Shown in pieces: positions 6,483 to 13,694 of a stretch of DNA of 19,257 nucleotides. Position 1 is the stretch's first letter. Each line of letters begins with the position of its first letter. Location of the stretch: positions 2,462-21,718 of the forward strand of contig JAQUZU010000023.1 of the NCBI GenBank assembly GCA_028691175.1. The letters run 5' to 3'. The position numbers were made by a program, and so were the translations under genes. The notes under the pieces are model-generated. The model was not told the origin of the DNA, ran no database searches, and worked only from the letters and a program-made list of their open reading frames with translations. The DNA is from Candidatus Kapaibacterium sp. GTDB lineage: Bacteria > Bacteroidota > Ignavibacteria > Kapaibacteriales > UBA2268.

Positions 6483-8753
6483 ATGAAAAAGCATATTTTC
6501 CCGCTGATCGTGACGGCTCTGCTCGCCACGCCGGCGCTCAAAGCGGAGGAATTCAACCTTACGAACTGGGGAAACATTGACGCTTACGCGAATGTTTCCT
6601 GCGTAACAAGCGACGCCGCCGGACGCGTTTTCTGCGGTGCAAACGGCGGTGTTACCGTTGTCGATGGCGAGAAAACTACTTTCCTCAATTCCGAAAACGG
6701 CCTGACCGATCTGAATATCACCGCAATTGCATACTCGAAAGAACTCGACGCAGTACTGCTCGGAACTTATTCCGGCACTTTGCAGATCATCAGCCACGAT
6801 CTCTCGGCAATTTCGTTCAACGACATTGCACGGACGGATTTCACGAGCATGCAGATAAATTCAATCGCAACAAACGGAAAATATGCCTACATCGGTGGTG
6901 AGTTTGGAATGGCTGTGTTCGATCTCGAACAGCAGATTTTTACGCAGACAATCACGAAAATCGCAGATTTCAGTCGCTCGATGCCGGTAAATAATGTTTT
7001 TATTCACGATTCGCAGATTTATATCGCCGGAGATGAAGGCGTCGCAAAAGCAAATCTCGGCGTCTTGCTGCAAAATCCCGGCAACTGGACTGCACTTCCG
7101 CTGCTATATCCGGAGGAAACCACTCCGCCCGCAACATATAATGCCGGAAAAGTTACTATCGCAGGCGGCGAACTCTATGCCGCAGTCGATGCGAACATCT
7201 ATAGATTTTCTGCGGACACTCTCCGCTGCGTGAAGCAATTCGAAAGTTATATCGAATTCAAAAATTTAAGCGAAATCGCCGGCGAACTCTACATCACCAC
7301 GCAATTTGCTCTGCTCCGCCCGAACGGCGAGGCAGTCGATTTTCCACATCCGCTATACGATAAACGCACGACATATATAAACGATATGGCAGTTATCGCG
7401 ACCGAGCCGGAGCTCACTCTCGCTTTTGCGTATAAGGAAAATGGCGCCGGCATAGCGCGCGGCAGCGAACTAACTCTTCCGAACATCAACTCCGCGATTC
7501 GCCGCATTTATTCAGACGTCACAACCGACGCAGCCGGAAATCTCTGGCTTGCAACCGGTCAGGGTACCGGTAGCCGCGGTTTTGGCGTTCGCACTGCCTC
7601 CGGCAAGTGGTTCAACGAAACTGCGAGTAAAAACCAAAATATTCTCGACGAGGCATATTTCCGCGTCTATAACGTAGGCGAGCGAATATTTTTCGCAAAC
7701 TGGGGCAAAGGCACGAGCGAAGTTTCAATCGACGGCGACACAATCGCTTTCCAAAACTATACCACAGAAAATTCCCCGCTGACCGGAATGTCCGGCGACG
7801 CGGTTGCACAACTATACACAATCGGATCCGGCTTCGACCGCGACCTGTCCGGAAATATCTGGTTCGTAAATTCACTTGCGACAACCGGAAAGCCGCTCCT
7901 GATCAAACTCACGCCTGCCGGAACATTCGAGACCGTTACTATTCCTGCATACATTTCCGCAAAAATGATGATGAGCATGAAAGTTGATGTCGCCGGCACA
8001 AAATGGCTCGGCTCCACGAGCGAAGACGGCTTACTCTACGTAAATGAAGCGTACGACGTTTTCGGAAAAATCAAGAGTAGCGGCACAAATCTATGCTCGG
8101 ACATAATCAATTCAATTGAAATCGACGCTTCCGGCATGGTCTGGGTCGGCACTTCGCAGGGGCTGAACGTCATTCTCAATCCGACCGCCGTTCTCGGCAC
8201 CTCGTCGCCGGTGATTCGCTCGATTTCAAATCTTGCCGGCGAAGTAATTAACGACATCTATATCGACGCTATCGATAACAAATGGCTTGCTACAAATAAC
8301 GGAATTTTCGTGCTCTCCGCGGACGGTACGGAAATTTTGGCAAACATCTCGACGAAAAACTCGCCGCTCGAATCGAACACGGTTCAGGCGATTACGTCAT
8401 TTCCGGCAACCGGCGAAATGGTTTTCGCCACCGACCAAAGTCTGCAAACTGCATTCTCGCTATCTGTAGAGCCGGCAGGGACTTACGATATTTCCTGCTA
8501 TCCGCAGCCGTATAATCCGGCGCTCGGCGGCACCCTGACCATCAACGGCTTAAGTGCAGACAACACTCTGAAAATCGTAACAACCGAAGGGCGCTTCATC
8601 CGGACAATCAACGCAGCCGGCGGGCGCGCAGTCTGGGACGGTCGCGACTTTCGCGGCGAACTTGTCGGCACCGGAGTTTATCTGATTCTCGCCTCCGCAG
8701 GCACTGCCGGCGAGCACGGCGTCGGAAAAATCGCCATTAAACGCGGAGAATAA
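6483..8753 (+). CDS. Secreted beta-propeller protein with FlgD/T9SS-like C-terminal domain (PorZ-like)
   Basis: A 756-residue exported protein. It has a Sec signal peptide (MKKH, hydrophobic core, probable cleavage after ALKA at residue 22). Ribosome site AAGGA at 6472-6476 overlaps the ribH stop. Most of the mature chain is built of short beta-propeller repeats of the two-component-regulator-propeller type, seen as recurrent 'D..GN.W.AT..G' units such as DAAGNLWLATGQG, DASGMVWVGTSQG and DAIDNKWLATNNG. The last roughly 95 residues are a FlgD/Ig-like fold ending in GVYLILASAG and VGKIAIKR, as in type IX sorting domains. The order (N-terminal propeller, second propeller, C-terminal sorting-like domain) and opening resemble PorZ, the surface protein that helps type IX secretion attach cargo to A-LPS in Bacteroidota. 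PorZ identity is inferred; a generic T9SS cargo propeller protein is the alternative. It is outer-surface or extracellular. Confidence 0.75.
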   Translation: MKKHIFPLIVTALLATPALKAEEFNLTNWGNIDAYANVSCVTSDAAGRVFCGANGGVTVVDGEKTTFLNSENGLTDLNITAIAYSKELDAVLLGTYSGTLQIISHDLSAISFNDIARTDFTSMQINSIATNGKYAYIGGEFGMAVFDLEQQIFTQTITKIADFSRSMPVNNVFIHDSQIYIAGDEGVAKANLGVLLQNPGNWTALPLLYPEETTPPATYNAGKVTIAGGELYAAVDANIYRFSADTLRCVKQFESYIEFKNLSEIAGELYITTQFALLRPNGEAVDFPHPLYDKRTTYINDMAVIATEPELTLAFAYKENGAGIARGSELTLPNINSAIRRIYSDVTTDAAGNLWLATGQGTGSRGFGVRTASGKWFNETASKNQNILDEAYFRVYNVGERIFFANWGKGTSEVSIDGDTIAFQNYTTENSPLTGMSGDAVAQLYTIGSGFDRDLSGNIWFVNSLATTGKPLLIKLTPAGTFETVTIPAYISAKMMMSMKVDVAGTKWLGSTSEDGLLYVNEAYDVFGKIKSSGTNLCSDIINSIEIDASGMVWVGTSQGLNVILNPTAVLGTSSPVIRSISNLAGEVINDIYIDAIDNKWLATNNGIFVLSADGTEILANISTKNSPLESNTVQAITSFPATGEMVFATDQSLQTAFSLSVEPAGTYDISCYPQPYNPALGGTLTINGLSADNTLKIVTTEGRFIRTINAAGGRAVWDGRDFRGELVGTGVYLILASAGTAGEHGVGKIAIKRGE

Positions 8754-8822
8754 GTATCGGTTGCGATTTTATATTATATCGTCGCGTTCTAATATGCGCG
8801 ATTTACATTTCTTTTAAACATC

Positions 8823-9701
8823 ATGGAAATATCGACAAACATATATTTAGGAGACAGCAGGGAGAAATTAAAATTACTCCCTGAAAATTCCGTTGATTTA
8901 ATTGTAACATCTCCGCCATACGCAGACCAAAGGAAAAGTACTTATGGCGGAATTTGCGCCGACAAATATGTAGACTGGTTCTTGCCGATTTCAGAGCAAC
9001 TACTGCGGGTTTTAAAGCCAACTGGAACTTTTATTTTAAACATAAAGGAAAAAGTTGTCAAAGGAGAGCGCAGCACTTATGTGATTGAATTAATTCTTGC
9101 GATGCGAAAACAGGGATGGTTATGGACAGAAGAATTTATTTGGCATAAGAAAAATTCATATCCCGGCAAATGGCCTAATCGTTTTCGTGATTCTTGGGAA
9201 AGACTCTTGCAATTCAACAAGGACAAAAAATTTAATATGTACCAAGAGGAAGTGATGGTTCCAATGGGTAATTGGGCGAAAAACAGACTAAAAAACCTCT
9301 CGGAGACTGATAAAATTAGAGATAACTCGAAGGTTGGAAGCGGGTTCGGAAAAAACATTTCAAACTGGATGAACAGAGACAAGGCATATCCGACCAATGT
9401 GTTGCATCTCGCAACTGAATGCAACAACAAAAATCATAGTGCAGCTTTTCCGGAAGAACTGCCGGAATGGTTTATAAAACTATTTACAAAGCCAAACGAC
9501 ACTGTACTTGACCCATTTATGGGTTCCGGCACAACCATAATTGTTGCATCTAGAATGGGACGAAATTCAATTGGAATTGACGTAGTACCGGAATATTATG
9601 AAATGGTCAAAAATCAACTTAATATTTCAAAGCAGAATTTATTAGAAACGGGAACAAACTATGAAAATGATAAACCTGAAAGACGTATCGCAATACGTTG
9701 A
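8823..9701 (+). CDS. Type II DNA methyltransferase, beta-class (N4-cytosine or N6-adenine)
   Basis: A 292-residue AdoMet-dependent DNA methyltransferase. The catalytic motif IV TSPPY (29-33) comes before the AdoMet-binding motif I DPFMGSGTT (230-238), the order that defines the beta class; motif X lies next to motif I. The following GIDVVPEYYEMV is the usual end of the AdoMet pocket. SPPY favours N4-cytosine methylation but does not exclude N6-adenine. It would protect host DNA from the partner endonuclease, whose gene begins 41 bp before this one ends. There is no obvious ribosome site before the ATG at 8823. The pair is visibly AT-richer in base and codon use than the flanking PorZ-like and yebC genes, consistent with horizontal acquisition. 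The specificity-determining middle region (about 110-200) is not assignable to a target sequence by eye. Confidence 0.9.
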   Translation: MEISTNIYLGDSREKLKLLPENSVDLIVTSPPYADQRKSTYGGICADKYVDWFLPISEQLLRVLKPTGTFILNIKEKVVKGERSTYVIELILAMRKQGWLWTEEFIWHKKNSYPGKWPNRFRDSWERLLQFNKDKKFNMYQEEVMVPMGNWAKNRLKNLSETDKIRDNSKVGSGFGKNISNWMNRDKAYPTNVLHLATECNNKNHSAAFPEELPEWFIKLFTKPNDTVLDPFMGSGTTIIVASRMGRNSIGIDVVPEYYEMVKNQLNISKQNLLETGTNYENDKPERRIAIR

Positions 9702-10395
9702 AGAAAATATCGCCACTTTTCACGAAAAGCGCATTCGCAGACTTGATAATCTGAAACTTTCACAGGTATTAAAAAAGAAGAATCCGTATTTATTCAAAGC
9801 AAAATATGCCCTGACTGCCGAGAAAATTATTCGCGGGATTGTTGATGCACATATTTCATCGAGCGAAGAAGGCATATTCGGAGATTGGCTTGAAGGACTT
9901 GCCATATACATAAACGGAAAAGTTTATGACGGCAGAAAGTCCGGGATAATCGGCATAGACTTAGAGTTTGATAAGGACGATATTCGCTACATTGTGAATA
10001 TTAAATCCGGCCCGAACTGGGGAAATAGTTCTCAAATTGCGAAAATGGTCTCTGATTTCAAAACGGCGAAAAAAACTCTTCGCACAAGCAATTCACATCT
10101 TAATATTGTCGCAGTAAATGGTTGCTGTTACGGGCGGGGCAAGCAACCGGACAAAGGCGATTATTTCAAATTTTGCGGTCAAACCTTTTGGGAGTTTATT
10201 TCGGGAAACAAGGAGCTTTATACCGAAATCATCGAACCGTTGGGACATAAAGCAAAAGAAGAAAACGACAGATTTATAAAATTATATTCTCAAATGATCA
10301 ACAAATTTACAAAAGAATTTGCGAATGAATTTTGTACAGATTGCGGAGAAATTGATTGGGAAAAATTGGTTCGATTTAATTCTTCAGCAATGTAA
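9661..10395 (+). CDS. Type II restriction endonuclease, PmeII-like family
   Basis: A 244-residue protein whose start overlaps the methyltransferase gene by 41 bp in a different frame. The start ATG at 9661 has GGGA at 9650-9653; a second ATG two codons later is possible. The core GIDLEFDK (98-105), then YIVNIKSGPNWGNSSQ (110-125), fits a PD-(D/E)xK nuclease with Asp100 and Lys115. The residue two before Lys is Asn113 rather than Glu or Asp, so an acidic residue from elsewhere, perhaps Glu78 in DWLEGLAIYI, may complete the metal site. The KSGPNWGN-Q block and overall layout match what I recall of PmeII-family type II restriction enzymes. There is also a Cys pair (CC at 155-156) and a CTDC near 225-228. 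With the methyltransferase it forms a type II restriction-modification system cutting unmodified invading DNA. Cut site unknown. Confidence 0.8.
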   Translation: MKMINLKDVSQYVEENIATFHEKRIRRLDNLKLSQVLKKKNPYLFKAKYALTAEKIIRGIVDAHISSSEEGIFGDWLEGLAIYINGKVYDGRKSGIIGIDLEFDKDDIRYIVNIKSGPNWGNSSQIAKMVSDFKTAKKTLRTSNSHLNIVAVNGCCYGRGKQPDKGDYFKFCGQTFWEFISGNKELYTEIIEPLGHKAKEENDRFIKLYSQMINKFTKEFANEFCTDCGEIDWEKLVRFNSSAM

Positions 10396-10430
10396 GACAT
10401 AGTGCAATGAAGCTGACAGAAATTTTGGCA

Positions 10431-10440
10431 GCACGCGTGC
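10431..10440. repeat. Perfect 10-bp palindrome between the R-M pair and yebC
   Basis: GCACGCGTGC is a perfect inverted repeat located 36 bp after the endonuclease stop, in an AT-rich 158-bp gap. No T run follows directly, so it is not a convincing terminator. It could be a protein-binding dyad or chance. The rest of the gap holds nothing else I can identify apart from a ribosome site for yebC. Confidence 0.35.
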
Positions 10441-10553
10441 AGGCGGTATAAAAAAATTATCGGCTTTATATGTGATTATTGTAGAAATTTTTGTATTTTT
10501 GTAGTCTAAAATCGATTATATAAAATAAATAGATAAAATAAAAGGGTAAATAT

Positions 10554-11309
10554 ATGTCCGGTCACAGTAAATGGGCGAATATCAAGCACAGAAAAGGCAG
10601 ACAAGATGCCAAAAGAGGTAAGGTTTTCACAAGAATCGCAAAAGAAATCACCATCGCGGCTCGCGACGGCGGCGGCGATCCGGAAATGAACCCTCGGCTG
10701 CGCCTTGCTATTGCAAGTGGTAGAGCGGTAAATATGCCGAACGATAATATCACTCGCGCAATCAAAAAAGGAACAGGCGAACTCGAGGGCGCAAGCTACG
10801 AAGAAATCACTTACGAAGGCTACGCTCCAAACGGTGTTGCTGTAGTTATCGAGTGCGTTACCGATAACCGTGTAAGAACAATTGCGGAAATTCGTGCCGT
10901 ATTCAACAAACGCGGCGGAAACATTGGCGAAACAAACTCCGTCATGTGGAATTTCGACCAGAAAGGCGTTTTCACAATCAATACTAAAGGCAAAACCGAA
11001 GATGAACTCTTCGAAATGGTCATCGAAGCAGGTGCTGAAGATCTCGAATACGACGAGGAGTCATCTCGCGTAATCTGCTCGCGCGAATCATTTAGCATTG
11101 TGAACCAATATCTTAACGCGAACGGCTACGAAGTTACCGAGGGAAAACTCGAGTACATCGCTTCGAATGTTACGCCGATCGACTCCGTCGAAGCCGCTAC
11201 GAAAGTAATGAAATTTACTGACGCCATGGAAGATTTGGACGATGTTCAATACGTATATTCTAACGCGGAAATTCCGGACGAAATTATGGAATCATTGGAT
11301 TTAGACTAA
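10554..11309 (+). CDS. yebC: YebC/PmpR (TACO1) family protein
   Basis: A 251-residue protein of standard family length, beginning with the invariant MSGHSKWANIKHRKGRQDAK signature. Further conserved blocks are GGGDPEMNPRLRLAI (39-53), the DNI.RAIKKG segment near residues 63-71, YEGYAPNGVAVVIE (87-100) and the three-domain layout with an acidic C-terminus. Family members were long annotated as transcriptional regulators (PmpR in Pseudomonas); more recent work ties bacterial YebC and mitochondrial TACO1 to helping ribosomes through proline-rich stretches. Which role dominates here cannot be told from sequence. Ribosome site AAGGG lies at 10542-10546. No ruvC follows, although that neighbour is frequent elsewhere; instead the gene ends at a strong terminator and seems monocistronic. 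Confidence 0.97.
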   Translation: MSGHSKWANIKHRKGRQDAKRGKVFTRIAKEITIAARDGGGDPEMNPRLRLAIASGRAVNMPNDNITRAIKKGTGELEGASYEEITYEGYAPNGVAVVIECVTDNRVRTIAEIRAVFNKRGGNIGETNSVMWNFDQKGVFTINTKGKTEDELFEMVIEAGAEDLEYDEESSRVICSRESFSIVNQYLNANGYEVTEGKLEYIASNVTPIDSVEAATKVMKFTDAMEDLDDVQYVYSNAEIPDEIMESLDLD

Positions 11310-11338
11310 ACTTTTTTTACATAACTCCTCATAACTTG

Positions 11339-11374
11339 TCCTCCGCTTCATTATTTGAATCGGAGGATTTTATT
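11339..11374 (+). terminator. Rho-independent terminator after yebC
   Basis: A stem of 12 positions with a single mismatch pairs TCCTCCGCTTCA (11339-11350) with TGAATCGGAGGA (11356-11367) around a TTATT loop, followed by TTTTATT. It lies 29 bp after the yebC stop. Confidence 0.85.
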
Positions 11375-11423
11375 AAATTTTTTCGAAAAAACGATTTTTA
11401 TTTAATTCAATCGGAATATTAAG

Positions 11424-11861
11424 ATGCATAAACTCAAAGGAATCAAGCGCTTAAACAAATTTTTGATAAATATGAAATGGGACGACGGGCTGGACGCAAC
11501 CGTGAAAATCGCCGAGCTGCGAAAGGCATGTCCGTGCGAGGAATGCGGCATAGCACGAAATAATCCGCCGAACCCGCTGGCACTACCGGTAATCAAAAAC
11601 GGTGAATTCGAAATCGAAAAAGTCGAGCCGATCGGCAATTACGCACTGAAATTCACTTACAAAGACGGGCACGACGGTGGCTATTATACTTGGGATTTGC
11701 TCCGCGAAATATGCGAGGCAAACGCACTTCCTCCGGACGAAATCGAACGACTCGAGGCAGCGGCAAACAGCGACCCGACCCCGCAATCAAACCACTGCTC
11801 CGGCGACGACTCGAAGCACGACCCGGACGATCCGCGTTGCTGCCACGACATTCCGGACTAA
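11424..11861 (+). CDS. DUF971 (GBBH-like N-terminal) domain protein with Cys/His-rich tail
   Basis: A 145-residue cytoplasmic protein. Residues about 10-100 match DUF971, a small domain related to the N-terminal part of gamma-butyrobetaine hydroxylase: MKWDDG (17-22), LRKACPCEEC (32-41) and GNYALKFTYKDGHDGGYYTWDLL (described as positions 71-93). The domain is also found near or fused to Mrp/ApbC-type ATPases, hinting at iron-sulfur cluster work, but none is nearby here. Cys36, Cys38 and Cys41 form a CxCxxC arrangement. The last 25 residues add Cys125, Cys139, Cys140 and several His and Asp, a tail I do not recognise that could bind metal. The stop codon overlaps that of the opposite-strand lipoprotein gene by 3 bases, with no terminator between. 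No Shine-Dalgarno site is seen. Function unknown. Confidence 0.85.
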   Translation: MHKLKGIKRLNKFLINMKWDDGLDATVKIAELRKACPCEECGIARNNPPNPLALPVIKNGEFEIEKVEPIGNYALKFTYKDGHDGGYYTWDLLREICEANALPPDEIERLEAAANSDPTPQSNHCSGDDSKHDPDDPRCCHDIPD

Positions 11862-12481
11862 TCGCAGACTGCGAGCGGCGTATAGCGCGAGTTAGGATAT
11901 TCGTTCAATAGGCGCGAAAAGGCGCGTTGAGCCAGATTTCGCTTGCCCTGCAGGCAATAAACCTGTCCGAGGCGGACGAGAGTCTGCTGCATAGTTTCGT
12001 CATCGGCGATGCGAGAGTTGAGAATTTCGATAAAATTCGAAACCGCGTCGTCGAGGCGATTTTTCGTAATCAGATATTCGGAAATGTAATATTTCGCCGA
12101 ATAAAATTTCGAGTCCTTCAGCGTATAAGTCTCTGTAAAATCATTGAACGCAAAGTACGCGTCCTCGTATTTTCCGGCATTGAATTGAGCGAGCGCGGAA
12201 TTATACATCTGCGCCGCCGGCGAAACACTTTGAGGAATATCCGGTGCGGCGGCGGAAGAGTCCGCTGCCGCTGGCGTCAGAGTAATTACGGTTGTATCGC
12301 GCACGGCGAGTTTGGCTTCCGCAGCCGAAGCGGGAGCAGAATTTCTTGCGTTTCGCGAATGCGAGCGACCAAAAGACGTTTTCCCGCTGTTTGCTTTCGC
12401 GCCGTTTCGCGGCGAGGAACAGGCGAGCATTCCGCATAATGCCAATACAATGCTTATTATGATTATCTTATTATATCTCAT
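11858..12481 (-). CDS. TPR-containing putative lipoprotein
   Basis: Using the ATG at 12481 gives 207 residues; this start has a good AGAGGT ribosome site and places an export signal at the N-terminus, whereas the longer frame to 12526 adds 15 residues without support. The N-terminus MRYNKIIIIS runs into a hydrophobic core ending in MLAC, so Cys21 is the likely lipidation site, although Met at -3 makes the lipobox imperfect. Residues about 22-85 are Ala/Ser-rich and disordered. From 89 to 207 there are tetratricopeptide-like helices (YNSALAQFNAGKYEDAYFAF, then LGQVYCLQGKRNLAQRAFSR with YPNSRY), the pattern of CpoB/YbgF-type envelope proteins. It starts 4 bp after the S24 gene stop, so it is the third gene of that operon. 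Its molecular role is unknown; an envelope scaffold is inferred. It is not adjacent to tol-pal genes. Confidence 0.78.
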   Translation of the reverse strand: MRYNKIIIISIVLALCGMLACSSPRNGAKANSGKTSFGRSHSRNARNSAPASAAEAKLAVRDTTVITLTPAAADSSAAAPDIPQSVSPAAQMYNSALAQFNAGKYEDAYFAFNDFTETYTLKDSKFYSAKYYISEYLITKNRLDDAVSNFIEILNSRIADDETMQQTLVRLGQVYCLQGKRNLAQRAFSRLLNEYPNSRYTPLAVCD

Positions 12482-12485
12482 GGAG

Positions 12486-13322
12486 TTACCTCTTATATAT
12501 TTCAGGAAATTTTTCGGCATTTTCAATATTTCGCCGTTCGCGTGCCACCGCGATCAGTGCAAGACGATTTTGCGAATATCGCCCGATGATTATTTCTTCA
12601 TAAAACTCGTCCGGGTATGCTCTTCGCAGGGTTCGCGTGCTGGAGGTATCGTTCGAGAAAGTTTTAAACGAGCCGACCACCTCGCCGACAATTTCGAAAT
12701 CATCGTCCGGTCGAACAAAGTAGGCTTTATATTTTGGATTTTCCGAATATAAAATTACATTTTTTCCGATTATTCGCAAGCGTTTAACGAAGATATTTCC
12801 GGCAAATTTCGCGAGGACGAGCGAGCCGTCGGGCGGAGTTTCGCGCGGAATGCGATAAATCAGCCGATCGCCGGAATTGATTCCGATTTCGATCATCGAT
12901 TCGCCGCTGACGTCCGCAAGGTAGAGTTTTTCGTCGTCCGTGCCGACAATTTCCCCGACAGTTATGTTTCCGACTTCGTTTTCCGGATCGGGCTCACGGA
13001 GATTTCGCATAGCGCGGCGCATTAGTCCGCCGACGATCATTTTGCATGCCTGGCGATAGCGGAAGACGGTCGCGTCGTTAATTTTATATGTTGCAAGTCG
13101 CTCGGCAAGTTTTTTCCACCACGATTCGGCGGTCAAGCGGGCAGTTCTTTCGGCTTCGGCATCGAAGAGTTCGGGGCGCACTTTCAGCACACCGGCAAGA
13201 TATTCCTTCGGCGGAATATGGTATGGCGATTCGAGATCGGGCGAGAGCAGAGCGCGAGTATGCCCTTCGATAAAATTTTCGCCCCCTAAATACAGCGTAA
13301 CCGGCGATTTTTCGTCCATCAT
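12486..13322 (-). CDS. S24 family (LexA/CI-type) peptidase protein lacking its own HTH
   Basis: A 278-residue protein. Residues about 115-220 form an S24 self-cleaving serine peptidase fold: SGESMIEIGINSGDRLIY with nucleophile Ser142, and LAKFAGNIFVKRL with Lys180 at the general-base position, as Ser119/Lys156 of LexA. The Ala-Gly cleavage dipeptide usually found at the start of this domain is not evident; the matching place reads ITVGEIVG (120-127). The N-terminal ~115 residues are helical-looking (KLAERLATYK, FRYRQACKMIVGGLMRRAM) with no helix-turn-helix I can see, and ~55 residues follow the S24 fold. The upstream gene encodes a CI-like HTH and overlaps by 4 bp (ATGA), so the two are translationally coupled. 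A second ATG directly follows the first. I infer a two-polypeptide repressor; DNA-damage control by RecA-stimulated cleavage is possible but untested. Confidence 0.85.
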   Translation of the reverse strand: MMDEKSPVTLYLGGENFIEGHTRALLSPDLESPYHIPPKEYLAGVLKVRPELFDAEAERTARLTAESWWKKLAERLATYKINDATVFRYRQACKMIVGGLMRRAMRNLREPDPENEVGNITVGEIVGTDDEKLYLADVSGESMIEIGINSGDRLIYRIPRETPPDGSLVLAKFAGNIFVKRLRIIGKNVILYSENPKYKAYFVRPDDDFEIVGEVVGSFKTFSNDTSSTRTLRRAYPDEFYEEIIIGRYSQNRLALIAVARERRNIENAEKFPEIYKR

Positions 13323-13678
13323 ACCTCCGACTTTAGGGCGGCGGCGATATCGCCGGCGGCCGCCTTGACGGCAGATGCAAGCATCGAGTTCAAGTCATGC
13401 GGTACGTTCGCAGTCGGGAAAACATTTTGTGCCGGCGTTTCAATCGGCGAGCCATTGCCGGTAATCAGCCAGTTCAGGTTAAAGCCGAGTCCGGCAAGTG
13501 AATAGAGCACGCGATTCGGAATTCCTGCGGTGCCGCGCTCGTAATTCGAGAGGTTATAGCGGCTCTCGCCGAGGACGTCCGCAAACTCCGCACCGCTCGC
13601 GGAGCCTTCCGTGCGGTAATATTTCACGCGAATATCGCGCAAACGTCTGCCTATTTCGTGTTGGTCATATCCGGACAT
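13319..13678 (-). CDS. XRE/CI-like helix-turn-helix DNA-binding protein
   Basis: A 119-residue protein with an N-terminal XRE-family domain at about residues 8-78. The scaffold is EIGRRLRDIRVKYY, then FADVLGESRYNLSNYERG as the HTH with recognition helix near 39-48, and the closing LGFNLNWLITGNGSPI, which is a very typical phage CI/Bet-repressor ending. The remaining ~40 residues are Ala-rich and probably a linker or dimerisation arm. In CI-type repressors this domain is normally followed in the same chain by an S24 peptidase; here the S24 domain is in the next gene, with an ATGA stop/start overlap. It is the first gene of a three-gene operon. A 22-bp dyad over the probable promoter at 13695-13716 is a candidate autoregulatory operator. 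It lies just after the PgpH-like gene on the same strand, 50 bp away. Confidence 0.9.
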   Translation of the reverse strand: MSGYDQHEIGRRLRDIRVKYYRTEGSASGAEFADVLGESRYNLSNYERGTAGIPNRVLYSLAGLGFNLNWLITGNGSPIETPAQNVFPTANVPHDLNSMLASAVKAAAGDIAAALKSEV

Positions 13679-13694
13679 TATTTTGCCTAAATTA

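Noticed and set aside
8754..8822. Promoter for the methyltransferase from TTGCGA (8761) and TAATAT (8790)
   Set aside because: The spacing is 23 bp, too long for a credible sigma70 promoter.
12482..12526. Upstream ATG extending the lipoprotein by 15 residues
   Set aside because: It would spoil the signal peptide and lies inside the S24 gene; the ATG at 12481 has an AGAGGT site and gives a normal lipoprotein N-terminus.
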